Shown: positions 21,503 through 34,835 of the stretch, one piece after another
Position numbering within the stretch: position 1 is the stretch's first letter
Layout: the number at the start of each line of letters is the position of its first letter
Assembly (NCBI GenBank): GCA_933228675.1
Contig: OW121743.1
Span: forward strand, 117,126,542 to 117,190,541
DNA length: 64,000 bases
DNA from: Stomorhina lunata
Taxonomy: Eukaryota; Arthropoda; Insecta; Diptera; Rhiniidae
Reading direction: 5' to 3'
Notes under the pieces: model-generated
Databases searched by the model: none
Seen by the model: the letters and a program-made list of their open reading frames with translations, nothing else
Told to the model about the DNA's origin: nothing
Made by a program: the position numbers and the translations under genes

Positions 21503-22345
21503 TTAATCATAAATTTTTCTACAGAAAAATATTTCTATTTTTCTTTTGAAATTTTCACAGAAATTTTTACCAAAAATTTTTTTTTTTTACAGAAAATTTT
21601 TTATCAAAAATTTTTCTAAAAAAATATTTATCAAAAGTTTTTCTATAGAAATTTATTTTTATCAAAAATTTTTCGATAGATTTTGTTATTTTTCTTTTTG
21701 AAAATTTTTTATCAAAAATTTTTAGAAGAAAATTTTTTATCAAAAATTTTTCAATAGAATTTTTATTTTATCAAAAATTTTTTTAACGAAAACTTTTCTA
21801 TAGAATTTTTTTTTAACAAAAATTTTTCTATAGAAATTTTTTTTATCAAAACTTTTTCTATAGAAAATTTTTTTTATCAAAATTTTTTCTATAGAAAATT
21901 TGTTTATCAAAAATTTGTCTATAGAAATTTTTTATCAAAATATTTTTTTACAAAAAAATTTCTATAGAAAAATTTTTTTCCACAAGTTTTTCTATAGAAA
22001 TTTTTTTTATCAAAAATTTTTCTATAGAAAATTTGTTTATCAAAAATTTGTCTATAGAAATTTTTTTATCAAAATATTTTTTTACAAAAAAATTTCTATA
22101 GAAAATTTTTTTTCCACAAATTTTTCTATAGAAATTTTTTTTATCAAAAATTTTTCTATAGAAAATTTTTTATCAGAAATTTTTCTATTGAAAATTTTTT
22201 ATCAAAAATTTTTAACAGAAAATTTTTTAATCATAAATTTTTCTACAGAAAAATATTACTATTGTTCTTGTTAAATTTTCACAGAAATTTTTATCAAAAA
22301 ATTTTCCAAAGAAAAATATTTTTACCAAAAATTTTTCTATAAAAA
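21503..22345. repeat. Diverged 28-30 bp satellite array
   Basis: Continuation of the 28-bp family downstream of the hammerhead repeat, with irregular spacing. A segment of 133 bp is tandemly duplicated (tgtttatcaaaaatttgtc begins at 21901 and at 22034). An open frame of 124 codons here is repeat-derived (Phe/Lys/Asn/Ile only) and is not a gene. Confidence 0.8.
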
Positions 22346-22348
22346 AAT

Positions 22349-22647
22349 GTATCGAATATAATACTAGTTTTCAGTATATTAATGATATTTACGAAAATTA
22401 CAAAAAGTCATCGGCTTCTGGTGCCATGGGCAGCATGCATATAAGGTTTACCACATTGTACCCCATTTGTCAAAAGTTCTCTTATAGTAAAGAATTTCAT
22501 TTAAACTTAATGTTTTGACAAACAAACGGATATGTTAACAAATCAAATTTAATTAAACTTTGTGCAACATAAATTATTTTGAAAATCCCTAAAGTATGTT
22601 ACACAATATTTGCCAAAAAGTCTGAGTTTTCGATCGATATCGAATGC
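22349..22647 (-). mobile_element. ~300-bp TIR (MITE-like) element, copy 1, inverted
   Basis: The reverse complement of this segment aligns over most of its length with 37668-37963. Shared landmarks are atcgaaaactcagac, tagggattttcaaaataa, gtttgtttgtcaaaa, tttaaatgaaattcttt and acttttgacaaa. The right end carries gatatcgaatgc (22636-22647), which matches both ends of the other copy. The left end is worn. There is no coding capacity. The size and terminal inverted repeats suggest a non-autonomous DNA transposon; the superfamily is unknown. Confidence 0.65.
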
Positions 22648-24024
22648 TGCGGTTGCCCCTAGAAATATTTTTTTTTAATAAAAATTTAAATATAAAAAAA
22701 TTGGAAAACCAGTGTAATATACTTGGTGTAAAAAATTTTAATTAAAAATTTTCAATAATTAAAAGTAATTAATCATAAATTATGCGTCAAAATGTAACTG
22801 CTCGAAAAGTTGTAAACGAAAAAGGTGTTATAACGTTTTAAAATTTTATGATAATTGGTTTTGTCAAAAAAGGGTCAAAAGATATAAAAAGATAAAGTTT
22901 TGCGTAAATACCAAACGTTTATAAATTTTTTATTAATTGCAAATAAGCAAAATTTGTAACGTTTTCTTTAAAAAATGTAAAATTTTGTTAAAATTTGCTC
23001 GAATTATATTTTTGTACATTATTTTTTTGTTAGGGTACGCGAAACTTTATATCATACACAATGTATGTATGTACATTATACATATTTCATGCATTTTAAA
23101 CAAAAACGAAAATGATTTTAATTTTTTTTTTTTGTTTTTCTTACCTGAATTTCATTAAATTTTCATTCACATGCTAAAGGACATGAGGGAGAAAAAGAGT
23201 GAGCACGTGTAAGTGTATGTGTGGGAGTTCTAATGATAACACATGCACGTATTTATTTTAAAGGATATTATCCTTTGGCGGTGGATGAGAGCAATCAACT
23301 TCCATTTTGTATATATTTTTAAATTGCATGAATATTGATATAACTCAAAAATGTCGCAAAAAGTTTTACTTTTAGAAAAAAGTTTTCAGATAAAGATGAA
23401 TTTTGCACTGGTCGACTAAATCACAAAAACGCCAATTAAATCTTGAAACAATTAAGCAATGCCGTCGTTTAAGCAAAGTAAATGAAAAATACTAACAATC
23501 TGAAAGGTAATGCTGCTGACTTTAAAGTTATATCGCTTTTAGTGTCAACAAACGATAAGTACTTACACACATTGAAAGAAAAATGATAAATTTTACATAA
23601 ATCTAATGGAAATGTGTTTCATTATAAATTCATTGAATCTATTAAAAGAGATAAATTTGAAAACAAAGATTTAAGATACGTATTTTCAAATAGATTGAGT
23701 TATGATAAAATTGAGGGATTTAATGCAAAATAACATTAAATCGAAGTAAATGTCACGTCAACACAATGGAAAATTTATGAAACTTTATATTTTTGTGATA
23801 AAATATATTTAAGAGTGAAAACTATCTTAACATGAAAAATATTTTACTTAAACATTTTTAAAATTTCTTTTAAATCAAAAATATAAAATCTTTAATTAGG
23901 ACTCTCTTGCACCAAAAGCGTTAAAAAAAACAATTTTATATGTCTACATTTATGCCGGTAATCCCTGATTTAAGCTCATGCCGTCTATGTAAAAAGGAGC
24001 TATAAAAAAAAACCAAGTAAACAC
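22648..24024. other. Unique spacer
   Basis: AT-rich, with GC-richer patches at about 23165-23230 and 23410-23530. A short open frame near 22940 has no coding signature. No splice pair or RNA gene was recognised. Confidence 0.55.
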
Positions 24025-26660
24025 AACTTTTGTCTAGGGAAAAGTTTTCCTTACGTCAACTTTTCTTATAAAAATTTCTTCCTAACGTCAACTTTTCTAT
24101 AGAAATGTCTTCCTAACGTCAACTTTTCTATAGAAATGTCTTCCTAACGTCAACCTTTTTATAGAAATGTCTTCCTAACGTCAACTTTTCTATAGAAATG
24201 TCTTCCTAACGTCAACTTTTCTATAGAAATGTCTTCCTAACGTCAACTTTTCTATAGAAATGTCTTCCTAACGTCAACTTTTCTATAGAAATGTCTTCCT
24301 AACGTCAACTTTTCTATAGAAATGTCTTCCTAACGTCAACTTTTCTATAGAAATGTCTTCCTAACGTCAACTTTTCTATAGAAATGTCTTCCTAACGTCA
24401 ACTTTTCTATAGAAATGTCTTCCTAACGTCAACTTTTCTATAGAAATGTCTTCCTAACGTCAACTTTTCTATAGAAATGTCTTCCTAACGTCAACTTTTC
24501 TATAGAAATGTCTTCCTAACGTCAACTTTTCTACAGAAATGTCTTCCTAACGTCAACTTTTCTATAGAAATGTCTTCCTAACGTCAACTTTTCTATAGAA
24601 ATGTCTTCCTAGCGTCAACTTTTCTATAGAAATGTCTTCCTAACGTCAACTTTTCTATAGAAATGTTGTCCTATCGTCAACTTTTCAATAGAAATGTTGT
24701 CCTATCGTCAACTTTTCTATAGAAATGTTGTCCTATCGTCAACTTTTCTATAGAAATGTTGTCCTATCGTCAACTTTTCTATAGAAATGTTGTCCTATTG
24801 TCAACTTTTCTATAGAAATGTTGTCCTATCGTCAACTTTTCTATAGAAATGTTGTCCTATCGTCAACTTTTCTATATAAATGTTGTCCTATCGTCAACTT
24901 TTCTATATAAATGTTGTCCTATCGTCAACTTTTCTATATAAATGTTGTCCTATCGTCAACTTTTCTATATAAATGTTGTCCTATCGTCAACTTTTCTATA
25001 TAAATGTTGTCCTATCGTCAACTTTTCTATAGAAATGTTGTCCTATCGTCAACTTTTCTATAGAAATGATGTCCTATCGTCAACTTTTCTATAGAAATGT
25101 TGTCCTATCGTCAACTTTTCTATAGAAATGTTGTCCTATCGTCAACTTTTCTATAGAAATGTTGTCCTATCGTCAACTTTTCTATAGAAATGTTGTCCTG
25201 TTGTCAACTTTTCTATAGAAATGTTGTCCTATCGTCAACTTTTCTATAGAAATGTTGTCCTATCGTCAACTTTTTTATAGAAATGTTGTCCTATCGTCAA
25301 ATTTTCTATAGAAATGTTGTCCTATCGTCATCTTTTCTATAGAAATGTTGTCCTGTCGTCAACTTTTCTATAGAAATGTTGTCCTATCGTCAACTTTTCT
25401 ATAGAAATGTTGTCCTATCGTCAACTTTTCTATAGAAATGTTGTCCTATCGTCAACTTTTCTATAGAAATGTTGTCCTGTTGTCAACTTTTCTATAGAAA
25501 TGTTGTCCTATCGTCAACTTTTCTATAGAAATGTTGTCTTGTTGTCAACTTTTCTATAGAAATGTTGTCCTATCGTCAACTTTTCTATAGAAATGTTGTA
25601 CTATCGTCAACTTTTTTATAGAAATGTTGTCCTATCGTCCATTTTTCTATAGAAATGTTGTCCTATCGTCAACTTTTCTATAGAAATGTTGTCCTATTGT
25701 CAACTTTTCTATAGAAATGTTGTCCTATCGTCAACTTTTCTATAGAAATGTTGTCCTATCGTCAACTTTTCTATAGAAATGTTGTCCTATCGTCAAGTTT
25801 TCTATAGAAATGTTGTCCTATCGTCAACTTTTCTATAGAAATGTTGTCCTATTGTCAACTTTTCTATAGAAATGTTGTCCTATCGTCAACTTTTCTATAG
25901 AAATGTTGTCCTATCGTCAACTTTTCTATAGAAATGTTGTCCTATCGTCAACTTTTTTATAGAAATGTTGTCCTATCGTCAACTTTTCTATAGAAATGTT
26001 GTCCTATCGTCAACTTTTCTATAGAAATGTTGTCCTATCGTCAACTTTTCTATAGAAATGTTGTCCTATCGTCAACTTTTCTATAGAAATGTTGTCCTAT
26101 CGTCAACTTTTCTATAGAAATGTTGTCCTGTTGTCAACTTTTCTATAGAAATGTTGTCCTATCGTCAACTTTTCTATAGAAATGTTGTCCTATCGTCAAC
26201 TTTTTTATAGAAATGTTGTCCTATCGTCAAATTTTCTATAGAAATGTTGTCCTATCGTCATCTTTTCTATAGAAATGTTGTCCTGTCGTCAACTTTTCTA
26301 TAGAAATGTTGTCCTATCGTCAACTTTTCTATAGAAATGTTGTCCTATCGTCAACTTTTCTATAGAAATGTTGTCCTATCGTCAACTTTTCTATAGAAAT
26401 GTTGTCAACTTTTCTATAGAAATGTTGTCCTATCGTCAACTTTTCTATAGAAATGTTGTCCTGTTGTCAACTTTTCTATAGAAATGTTGTCCTATCGTCA
26501 ACTTTTCTATAGAAATGTTGTACTATCGTCAACTTTTTTATAGAAATGTTGTCCTATCGTCCATTTTTCTATAGAAATGTTGTCCTATCGTCAACTTTTC
26601 TATAGAAATGTTGTCCTATTGTCAACTTTTCTATAGAAATGTCTTCCAGTCATCAACTTT
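24025..26660. repeat. 31-bp satellite array (cgtcaac linker)
   Basis: About 84 units of exactly 31 bp, very homogeneous. There are two consecutive subfamilies. At 24050-24660 units read cttcctaacgtcaactttt with a ctatag core. From about 24661 to 26620 they read gttgtcctatcgtcaac. The last unit reverts to gtcttcc. A block of about 17 units (25190-25720) recurs at 26120-26640 with offset 930 bp (30 units) and then 922 bp after an 8-bp deletion near 26400. It is more GC-rich than the other arrays. No gene is present. Confidence 0.95.
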
Positions 26661-28314
26661 TCTACATTTAACTTCTCTGTATAAAAATCTGTAGAAGTTT
26701 TATAAATTAAATTTTGGTTAAATTAAGTTTTTCCCACAGTGTTCGCTGGGTTTTTATTCGAACAAAACTTTTTAAGCTTGTACATTTGCCAGTTTTTGTT
26801 TATTTTTGGTAAATTTTATTTGAATTATCTCTTCTCAAATCTGACTGTTCAATTATAAATAAATATTGTTCAACTCTTTCATATAAATATAAATTTAGCC
26901 CTCGGTATTAAGCTGTCAGTAATGGTATCTGTTGACATGGGCTGAAATTGGCATACATTTGATTCTTGATGGCAAAAGTATAAAATTATCTGTTAAAAAG
27001 TTTTCCTTGGGATAAACATATCGTCAGCTGAAACTAAGAAGTGTATGAAAAGCAATACCTTTCTATAGAAAAGTTCACCATAGGAATACTTTTCTTAAAA
27101 AACAGATGTTTCTCAAGAAAAGTCTTCCTTTCATGTGCTTATATTCGGATATAATGAATTTTCAACTTCTTGCTGGTTACGCCCTTTTACATTTTAGCTG
27201 AATCAATAATTTATCTTAAGGTAACGACTAGGTAGTTTTAGAGTTAATAAAATTTTGTCTGAATATACAAAATTAATTAATTCTAGTTAATAATCATTTT
27301 AAGTACTTTTTAATGACATATGTATATCACTTTCTATTAAAATAAAACAACACACCCAAAATAGTAAAGACAACCCCAATTTCCCAAAACTCTTTTTTAT
27401 GGCTTAAAAAGGCTTTTTATATTAATAAAGTTACAAATTTGTGTAAAAAGCCCTGTCCTACACATGTGCCATTTTAATATCGTAATTGTTTAATTTCATT
27501 AATTTAAACGCAAAAAAAACTTTTTGATTATAATTAAATAACTTTTACCCAAAAACAAAAAAAAAAAAATAAATAAACACGAGCAAAAACAAAAGTAATA
27601 CCTTTTTGAACTTGTTAAAATATTAATTTCAAAATTCATCTGCCTTTTGCATTCACTTGAATCATAAAAAACATTTGAAGTGAAGGAAAGGGTTAAGCCT
27701 GGGTAAATTAAAATAAATTATACAAAAGAATTTTTTGATAAAACTATGATTGATGGGTTTTAAAGAATTTGTCATTTTACTTATTTAACTTTTCTAGTCA
27801 AATGAGAGAAACAAAATATTTTTTCAAAAAAATGTTATCATTAAAGTTTTACCTTTTTCTCCAAATACTTTCCCTTTTCGTTTCCTTCTCGCCTTTTCTT
27901 ACTTAATTTATGATAAAAGTGACATTTAAAATTTACTAGCAACTTCTCTGCAGTTGGGACTAATTAATTTTATGTTGCATAGTTTTCTATTATTTAATTC
28001 ATTTAAATATTTCTATCAAAAAAGCTAAATATAAAAACTAAAATAATTTTAACTTTTGTTGAAATTGTGCATTAGCTTGAAAAGGTAAGTAATTGCTATT
28101 TTAGTATGTGGAAAATAATTAATTGTTGAAAATATTTACAGGTGGGTGGTAGCTCGTATATGTTGGATTAAATGGTAATAAATGGACCTTTTGAAAAATG
28201 AACCTGTTGATATTTAAGCTTTTAATAAAATGAACAAGTTTTTATTAAAAACCGAGGGATTTCTCATTACCATGTGTGTGAGGCTGGTTCAATAAGTTCA
28301 CGGAATTAAAAATT
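26661..28314. other. Unique spacer
   Basis: AT-rich sequence. A gtaagt donor-like string occurs at 28085-28090 after cttgaaaag, but no acceptable open or bounded exon precedes it. No other features were recognised. Confidence 0.5.
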
Positions 28315-31300
28315 TAAAATTTTTCGTTATACAAATTTTTCGTCATAAAAATTTTTTTATAGAAAATTTTTAGTTATAAAAATTTTTCTATAGAAAATTT
28401 TTCGTTATAAAAATTTTTCTATAGAAAATTTGTCGTTATAAAAATTTTTCTCTAGAAAATTTTTCGTTATAAAAATTTTTCTCTAGAAAATTTTTCGTTA
28501 TAAAAATTTTTCTATAGAAAATTTTTCGTTATAAAAATTTTTCTATAGAAAATTTTTCGTTATAAAAATTTTTCTATAGAAAATTTTTCGTTATAAAAAT
28601 TTTTCTATAGAAAATTTTTCGTTATAAAAATTTTAATATAGAAAATTTTTAGTTATAAAAATTTTTCTATAGAAAATTTTTCGTTATAAAAATTTTTCTA
28701 TAGAAAATTTTTAGTTATAAAAATTTTTCTATAAAAAATTTTTCGTTATAAAAATTTTTCTATAGAAAATTTTTCGTTTTAAAAATTTTTCTATAGAAAA
28801 TTTTTCGTTATAAAAATTTTTCTATAGAAAATTTTTCATTATAAAAATTTTTCTATAGAAAATTTTTCATTATAAAAATTTTTCTATAGAAAATTTTTAG
28901 TTATAAAAATTTTTCTATAGAAAATTTTTAGTTATAAAAATTTTTCTATAGAAAATTTTTCGTTATAAAAATTTTTTTATAGAAAATTTTTCGTTATAAA
29001 AATTTTTCTATAGAAAATTTTTAGTTATAAAAATTTTTCTATAGAAAATTTTTCGTTATAAAAATTTTTCTATAGAAAATTTTTCGTTATACAATTTTTT
29101 CTATAGAAAATTTTTCGTTATAAAAATGTTTCTTTATAAACATTTTTTATAGAAAATTTTTGTTATAAAAATTTTTCTATAGAAAATTTTTGTTATAAAA
29201 ATTTTTCGTTATAAAAATTTTTCTATAGAAAATTTTTTTTTACAAAAATTTTTCTATAGAAAATTTTTCGTTATAAAAATTTTTCTATAGAAAACATTTC
29301 ATTATAAAAATTTTTCTAAAGAACATTTTTCGTCAATCAATTTTTCTTTAGAAAATTTTTCGTCATAAAAATTTGAAATATGAAAATTTTCTATAGAAAC
29401 ATTTTTATGACGGAAAATTTTCTATAGAAACATTTTTATGACGGAAAATTTTCTATAGAAACATTTTTTTGTCGAAAAATTTTCTATAAAAACATTGTTA
29501 TGACGAAGAATTTTCTATAGAAACATTTATATGACGAAAAATTTTCTATAGAAACATTTTTATGACGAAAAATTTTCTATTGAAAAATTTTTCGTCATCA
29601 AAATTTTTCTATCGAAAATTTTTCGTCATAAAAATTTTTATAACGAAAAATTTTATATAGAAAAATTTGAATAACGAAAAATTTTTATAAAAAAATTTTC
29701 TATAGAAAAATTTTTATAACAAAAATTTTCTATAAAAAAATTTTTATAAAGAAAAATTTTTATAACCAAAAATTTTCTATAGAAAATTTTTTATAACGAA
29801 AATTTTTATATAGAAAAATTTTTATGAAACATGAAAATTGAAATATAAAAATTTTCTATAGAAACATTTTTATGACGGAAAATTTTCTATAGAAAAATTT
29901 TTTGGTCGAAAAATTTTCTATAAAAACATTGTTATAACGAAGAATTTGCTATAGAAACATTTATATGACGAAATATTTTCTATAGAAACATTCTTATGAC
30001 GAAAAATTTTCTACAGAAAAATTTTTATGATGAAAAATTTTATGTAGAAAAATTTTTCGTCATCAAAATTTTTCTATAGAAAATTTTTCGTTATAAAAAT
30101 TTTTCTATAGAAAATTTTTGGTTATAAAAATTTTTCTTTATAAAAATTTTTTTATAGAAAATTTTTATTATAAAAATTTTTCTATAGAAAAGTTTTCTTA
30201 TAAAAATTTTTCTATAGAAAAGTTTTCCATAGAAAATTTTTCGTTATAAAAATTTTTCTATAGAAAATTTTTTGTTATAAAAATTTTTCTATAAAAAATT
30301 TTTCGTTACAAAAATTTTTCTATAAAAAACATTTCATTATGTAAATTTTTCTAAAGAACATTTTTCACAAAAAACACTTTTATGGCGGAAAAAAATCACA
30401 ATAAATTTTCTTTAGAAAATCTTTCGTCACAAAAAATTTTCTATAGAAAATTTTTCGTCACAAAAATTTTTCTATAAAAAATTTTTCGTCAAAAATGTTT
30501 TTCTTTAAAAAATTTTTCGTCACACAACTTTTTCTATAGAAAAATTTTTCGTCATAAAAATTTTTCTATAGAAAATTTTTCGTTATAAAAATTTTTCTAT
30601 AGAAAATTTTTCGTTATAAAAATTTTTCTATAGAAAATTTTTCATTATAAAAATTTTTCTATAGAAAATTTTTAGTTATAAAAATTTTTCTATAGAAAAT
30701 TTTTAGTTATAAAAATTTTTCTATAGAAAATTTTTCGTTATAAAAATTTTTCTATAGAAAATTTTTCGTTATAAAAATTTTTCTATAGAAAATTTTTCGT
30801 TATAAAAATTTTTCTATAGAAAATTTTTAGTTATAAAAATTTTTCTATAGAAAATTGTTTGTTATAAAAATTTTTCTATAGAAAATTTTTCGTTTTAAAA
30901 ATTTTTCTATAGAAAATTTTTCGTTATAAAAATTTTTCTATAGAAACTTTTTCGTTATAAAAATTTTTCTATAGAAAATTTTTAGTTATAAAAATTTTTC
31001 TATAGAAAATTTTTCGTTATAAAAATTTTTCTATAGAAAATTTTTCGTTATAAAAATTTTTCTATAGAAAATTTTTAGTAATAAAAATTTTTCTATAGAA
31101 AATTGTTTGTTATAAAAATTTTTCTATAGAAAATTGTTTGTTATAAAAATTTTTCTATAGAAAATTGTTTGTTATAAAAATTTTTCTATAGAAAATTGTT
31201 TGCTATAAAAATTTTTCTATAGAAAATTGTTTGTTATAAAAATTTTTCTATAGAAAACATTTCATTATGAAAATTTTTCTAAAGAACATTTTTCGTCATA

Positions 31301-33345
31301 AACAATTTTCTTTAGAAAATTTGTCGTCATAAAAATTTTTCTATAGAAAATTTTTCGTTATAAAAATTTTTCTATAGAAAATTTTTCGTTATAAAAATGT
31401 TTCTTTATAAAAATTTTTTTAAAAAAAATTTTTGTTATAAAAATTTTTTTAAAAAAAATTTTTGTTATAAAAATTTTTCTATTGAAAATTTTTGTTATAA
31501 AAATTTTTCGTTATAAAAATTTTTCGTTACAAAAATTTTTCTATAGAAAATTTTTCGTTATAAAAATTTTTCTATAGAAAATTTTTCGTTATAAAAATTT
31601 TTCTATAGAAAACATTTCATTATGAAAATTTTTCTAAAGAACATTTATCGTCAATCAATTTTTCTTTAGAAAAATTTTCGTCATTAAAATTTTTCTATAG
31701 AAAATTTTTCGTCATAAAAATTTGAAATATGAAAAGTTTCTATAGAAACATTTTTATGACGGAAAATTTTCTATAGAAACATTTTTTTGTCGAAAAATTT
31801 TCTATAAAAACATTGTTATGACGAAGAATTTTCTATAGAAAAATTTATATGACGAAAAATTTTCTATAGAAAAATTTTTCGTCATAAAAATTTTTCTATC
31901 GAAAATTTTTCGTCATAAAAATTTTTCTATCGAAAATTTTTCGTCATAAAAATTTTTCTATCGAAAATTTTTCGTCATAAAAATTTTTCTATCGAAAATT
32001 TTTCGTCATAAAAATTTTTCTATCGAAAATTTTTCGTCATAAAAATTTTTCTATCGAAAATTTTTCGTCATAAAAATTTTTATAACGAAAAATTTTCTAT
32101 AGAAAAATTTGAATAACGAAAAATTTTTATAAAAAAATTTTCTATAGAAAAATTTTTATAACAAAAATTTTGTATAAAAAAATTTTTATAAAGAAAAATT
32201 TTTATAACCAAAAATTTTCTATAGAAAATTTTTTATAACCAAAAATTTTCTATAGAAAATTTTTTATAACGAAAAATTTTATATAGAAAAATTTTTATGA
32301 AACATGAAAATTGAAATATGAAAATTTTCTGTAGAAACATTTTTATGACGGAAAATTTTCTATAGAAAAATTTTTTGGTCGAAAAATTTTCTATAAAAAC
32401 ATTGTTATAACGAAGAATTTTCTATAGAAACATTTATATGAAGAAATATTTTCTATAGAAACATTCTTATGACGAAAAATTTTCTATAGAAAAATTTTTC
32501 TTTATAAAAATTTTTCTATACAAAATTTTTGGTTATAAAAATTTTTCTTTATAAAAATTTTTTTATAGAAAATTTTTATTATAAAAATTTTTCTATAGAA
32601 AAGTTTTGTTATCAAAATTTTTCGTTATTCAAATTTTTCGTTATAAAAATTTTTCTATAAAAAAGTTTTCGTTATAAACATTTTTCTATAAAAAACATTT
32701 CATTATGAAAATTTTTCTAAAGAACATTTTTCACAAAAAACACTTTTATGGCGGAAAAAAAATCACAATAAATTTTTTATAGAAAATCTTTCGTCACAAA
32801 AAATTTTCTATAGAAAATTTTTCGTCACAAAAATGTTTCTATAAAAAATTTTTCGTCAAAAATATTTTTCTTTAAAAAATTTTTCGTCACACAACTTTTT
32901 CTATAGAAAATTTTTCGTCATACAAATTTTTCTATAGAAAATTTTTCGTTATAAAAATTTTTCTATTGAAAATTTTTCGTCATTAAAATGTTTCTATCAT
33001 CATCAAAATTTTTCTATATAAAAATTTTCCTATATAAAAGTTTTCGTCATCAAAAATTTTCTATAAAAATTTTTCTATAGAAAATTTTTCTATAGAAAAT
33101 TTTTCTATAGAAAATATTTTTATAGAATATAATTCTATAGGAAATATTTCTGTAGAAAATATTTCTTTAGAAAATACTTCTATAGAAAATATTTCTATAG
33201 AACATTTTTCAATAGAAAATATTTTGATAGAAAATTTTTTATAGAAAATATTTCTATAAAAAATTTTCTGTAGAAAATATTTCTATAAAAAAATTTTCTG
33301 TAGAAAATATTTCTATACAAAAGTTTTCTATAGAAAATATTTCTT
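28315..33345. repeat. 31-bp satellite complex with orientation flips and a 2.3-kb duplication
   Basis: Units are cgttat or cgtcat plus AAAAATTTTT, ctatag and AAAATTTTT (31 bp). Orientation alternates: plus at 28315-29365, minus to about 29587, plus to 29636, minus to about 30045, plus to about 31725, minus to about 31870, plus to about 32080, minus to about 32490, then plus. The stretch from about 29250-30560 is duplicated at about 31600-32940, offset 2.32-2.47 kb. Landmarks cgtcaatcaa lie at 29331 and 31649, and tatggcgg at 30381 and 32747. From 33060 the units shrink to about 17 bp, the bare core. Confidence 0.9.
33060..33345. repeat. 17-bp minimal-core repeats
   Basis: At the end of the 31-bp complex the linker disappears and ttctatagaaaatattt-like units follow each other every 17 or so bases, with diverged copies. 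This shows the core palindrome repeating without a linker. Confidence 0.7.
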
Positions 33346-33845
33346 ATTCGTTGTGTTATTAACCATTATTGAGTATAAAATTTATTTGTAGATTTAATTG
33401 ATAAATATTTTGTGTGATTTGGTGTTTTTAGTCTGTGACGTATGAGTGATATTAAGTTCTTACTAACTAAAATATAACACGTATACGCCTACGTTATGAA
33501 ATTTGTAAATTTTAAATATAAATTTTAATTAAATTTAATTAAATTTTAAACTATTTGCCGTCTATAAGGCCGGTCCACTATAAACAAGACTTAAGTTTTC
33601 ATTTATAGGATTAAGAAAACAAGTTTTTCTTGGCCACAAGGATATCATTGTGGTTTTTATAAAATCCATCTTTAGTCTTAAAGGTTAAACTCATAGTCAA
33701 TTAATTAAGTTAAACTATAAGTTTTGTGGTATATTAAAAAGCTTCAAGCAAATATTAGAATTAAAATAATCCTTGGTATTTTTATTAGTTTTTAGTATAA
33801 TATCTAGGAGAAGCAAATTTATAATGCATTTTTTTTTCTTTTTAG
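33346..33845. other. Unique sequence upstream of a candidate exon
   Basis: Non-repetitive AT-rich DNA that ends in a long pyrimidine tract (about 33829-33843) forming the acceptor of the candidate exon. No other features. Confidence 0.5.
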
Positions 33846-33945
33846 TCGAGCAAACACAACCGGAGCTGAGTGTTTAAAAAGTGTTGCTAAAGTTCTTAGT
33901 TTTGAAGCTGAGTGCTACTGATTAAAACTTATAAATCTTCTAAAG
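33846..33945 (+). other. Candidate non-coding (5' UTR) exon
   Basis: A T-rich polypyrimidine tract (ttttttttctttttag) ends with AG at 33844-33845. One hundred bases later there is a full consensus donor, GTAAGT, at 33946-33951, preceded by AAAG. The interval is visibly more GC-rich than its surroundings. All three frames contain stops; the longest open stretch is 24 codons ending at a TGA at 33919-33921. If real, it is an untranslated exon, or one in which translation ends. The plus-strand direction matches the candidate terminal exon at 50028. There is no transcript evidence. Confidence 0.45.
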
Positions 33946-34835
33946 GTAAGTTAAAATCTTGTTTATGATTTTTTTTGTATGAAGAAGAGAACTTAAAACA
34001 TTAGCTAAATTTCTGAAGTGATAAAAATGAAATGTTTTAGTATCAAATATAAATATAAGGGGCTTAACTCTATTGCTTGCTATTAAAAGAAGCCACAAGT
34101 TGTAAGTCCTCGACTAAAAACAAAATTTGCTTTTGAATTTTGAATGACACTAGAATAAAGCTTAAATAAACACTACTTTCATGTTTTTAATATGAGTTTT
34201 ATTTGTATATAAAATATTATATTTTAATGGGTTTAATGGTATTTAAAAGTTATAAATGTTAACATTTTAAATTCTGTTTCAAACAGACATACAAAAACTT
34301 TTCCATATCTATAATATAACTATTAACTTTACTTTCTAAGTACAAAATGAGCAATAAATGACCTCATATTTGTTACAAGGTAATTTTCATTGGCATTATA
34401 AAATTATAACTTAAATGTTAACAATTTCAAAATTTTAATTGTTATTCTTATTGTTATAGTAAGAGCAGAAAAACTTATGTAAGAATTATAACTTATTTTT
34501 TTCCTTTTAAATTTAACATATTTACTGGGAATTTATTGAAGTGAATAATAAGTAAATAATACTTGAAAAAAGGTCTAAAAAATAATTTTATGCAAAAAGT
34601 TTAATTTGTTAAAAAACAAAATTTTCATAAATATGCAAAAAGTTCTAATTTTTGTTTCGTTTATATTTTGCGAAAAGGGTTAGAAATTATGGAAAAAAAA
34701 AATCAATTCACTAGTTTAAATTCATGCTTGTCTCCTCTTTCCTTTAAGAAAAAATTACTGAAATAAATACAGGCCAGTCACAAAATCATAGATACAACAA
34801 AACAACGATTAAAGAAAAACAAATCAATTAATTAA
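33946..34835. other. Unique sequence (possible intron)
   Basis: AT-rich DNA between the candidate exon and the 12-bp minisatellite. No open frame or RNA motif recognised. Confidence 0.5.
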
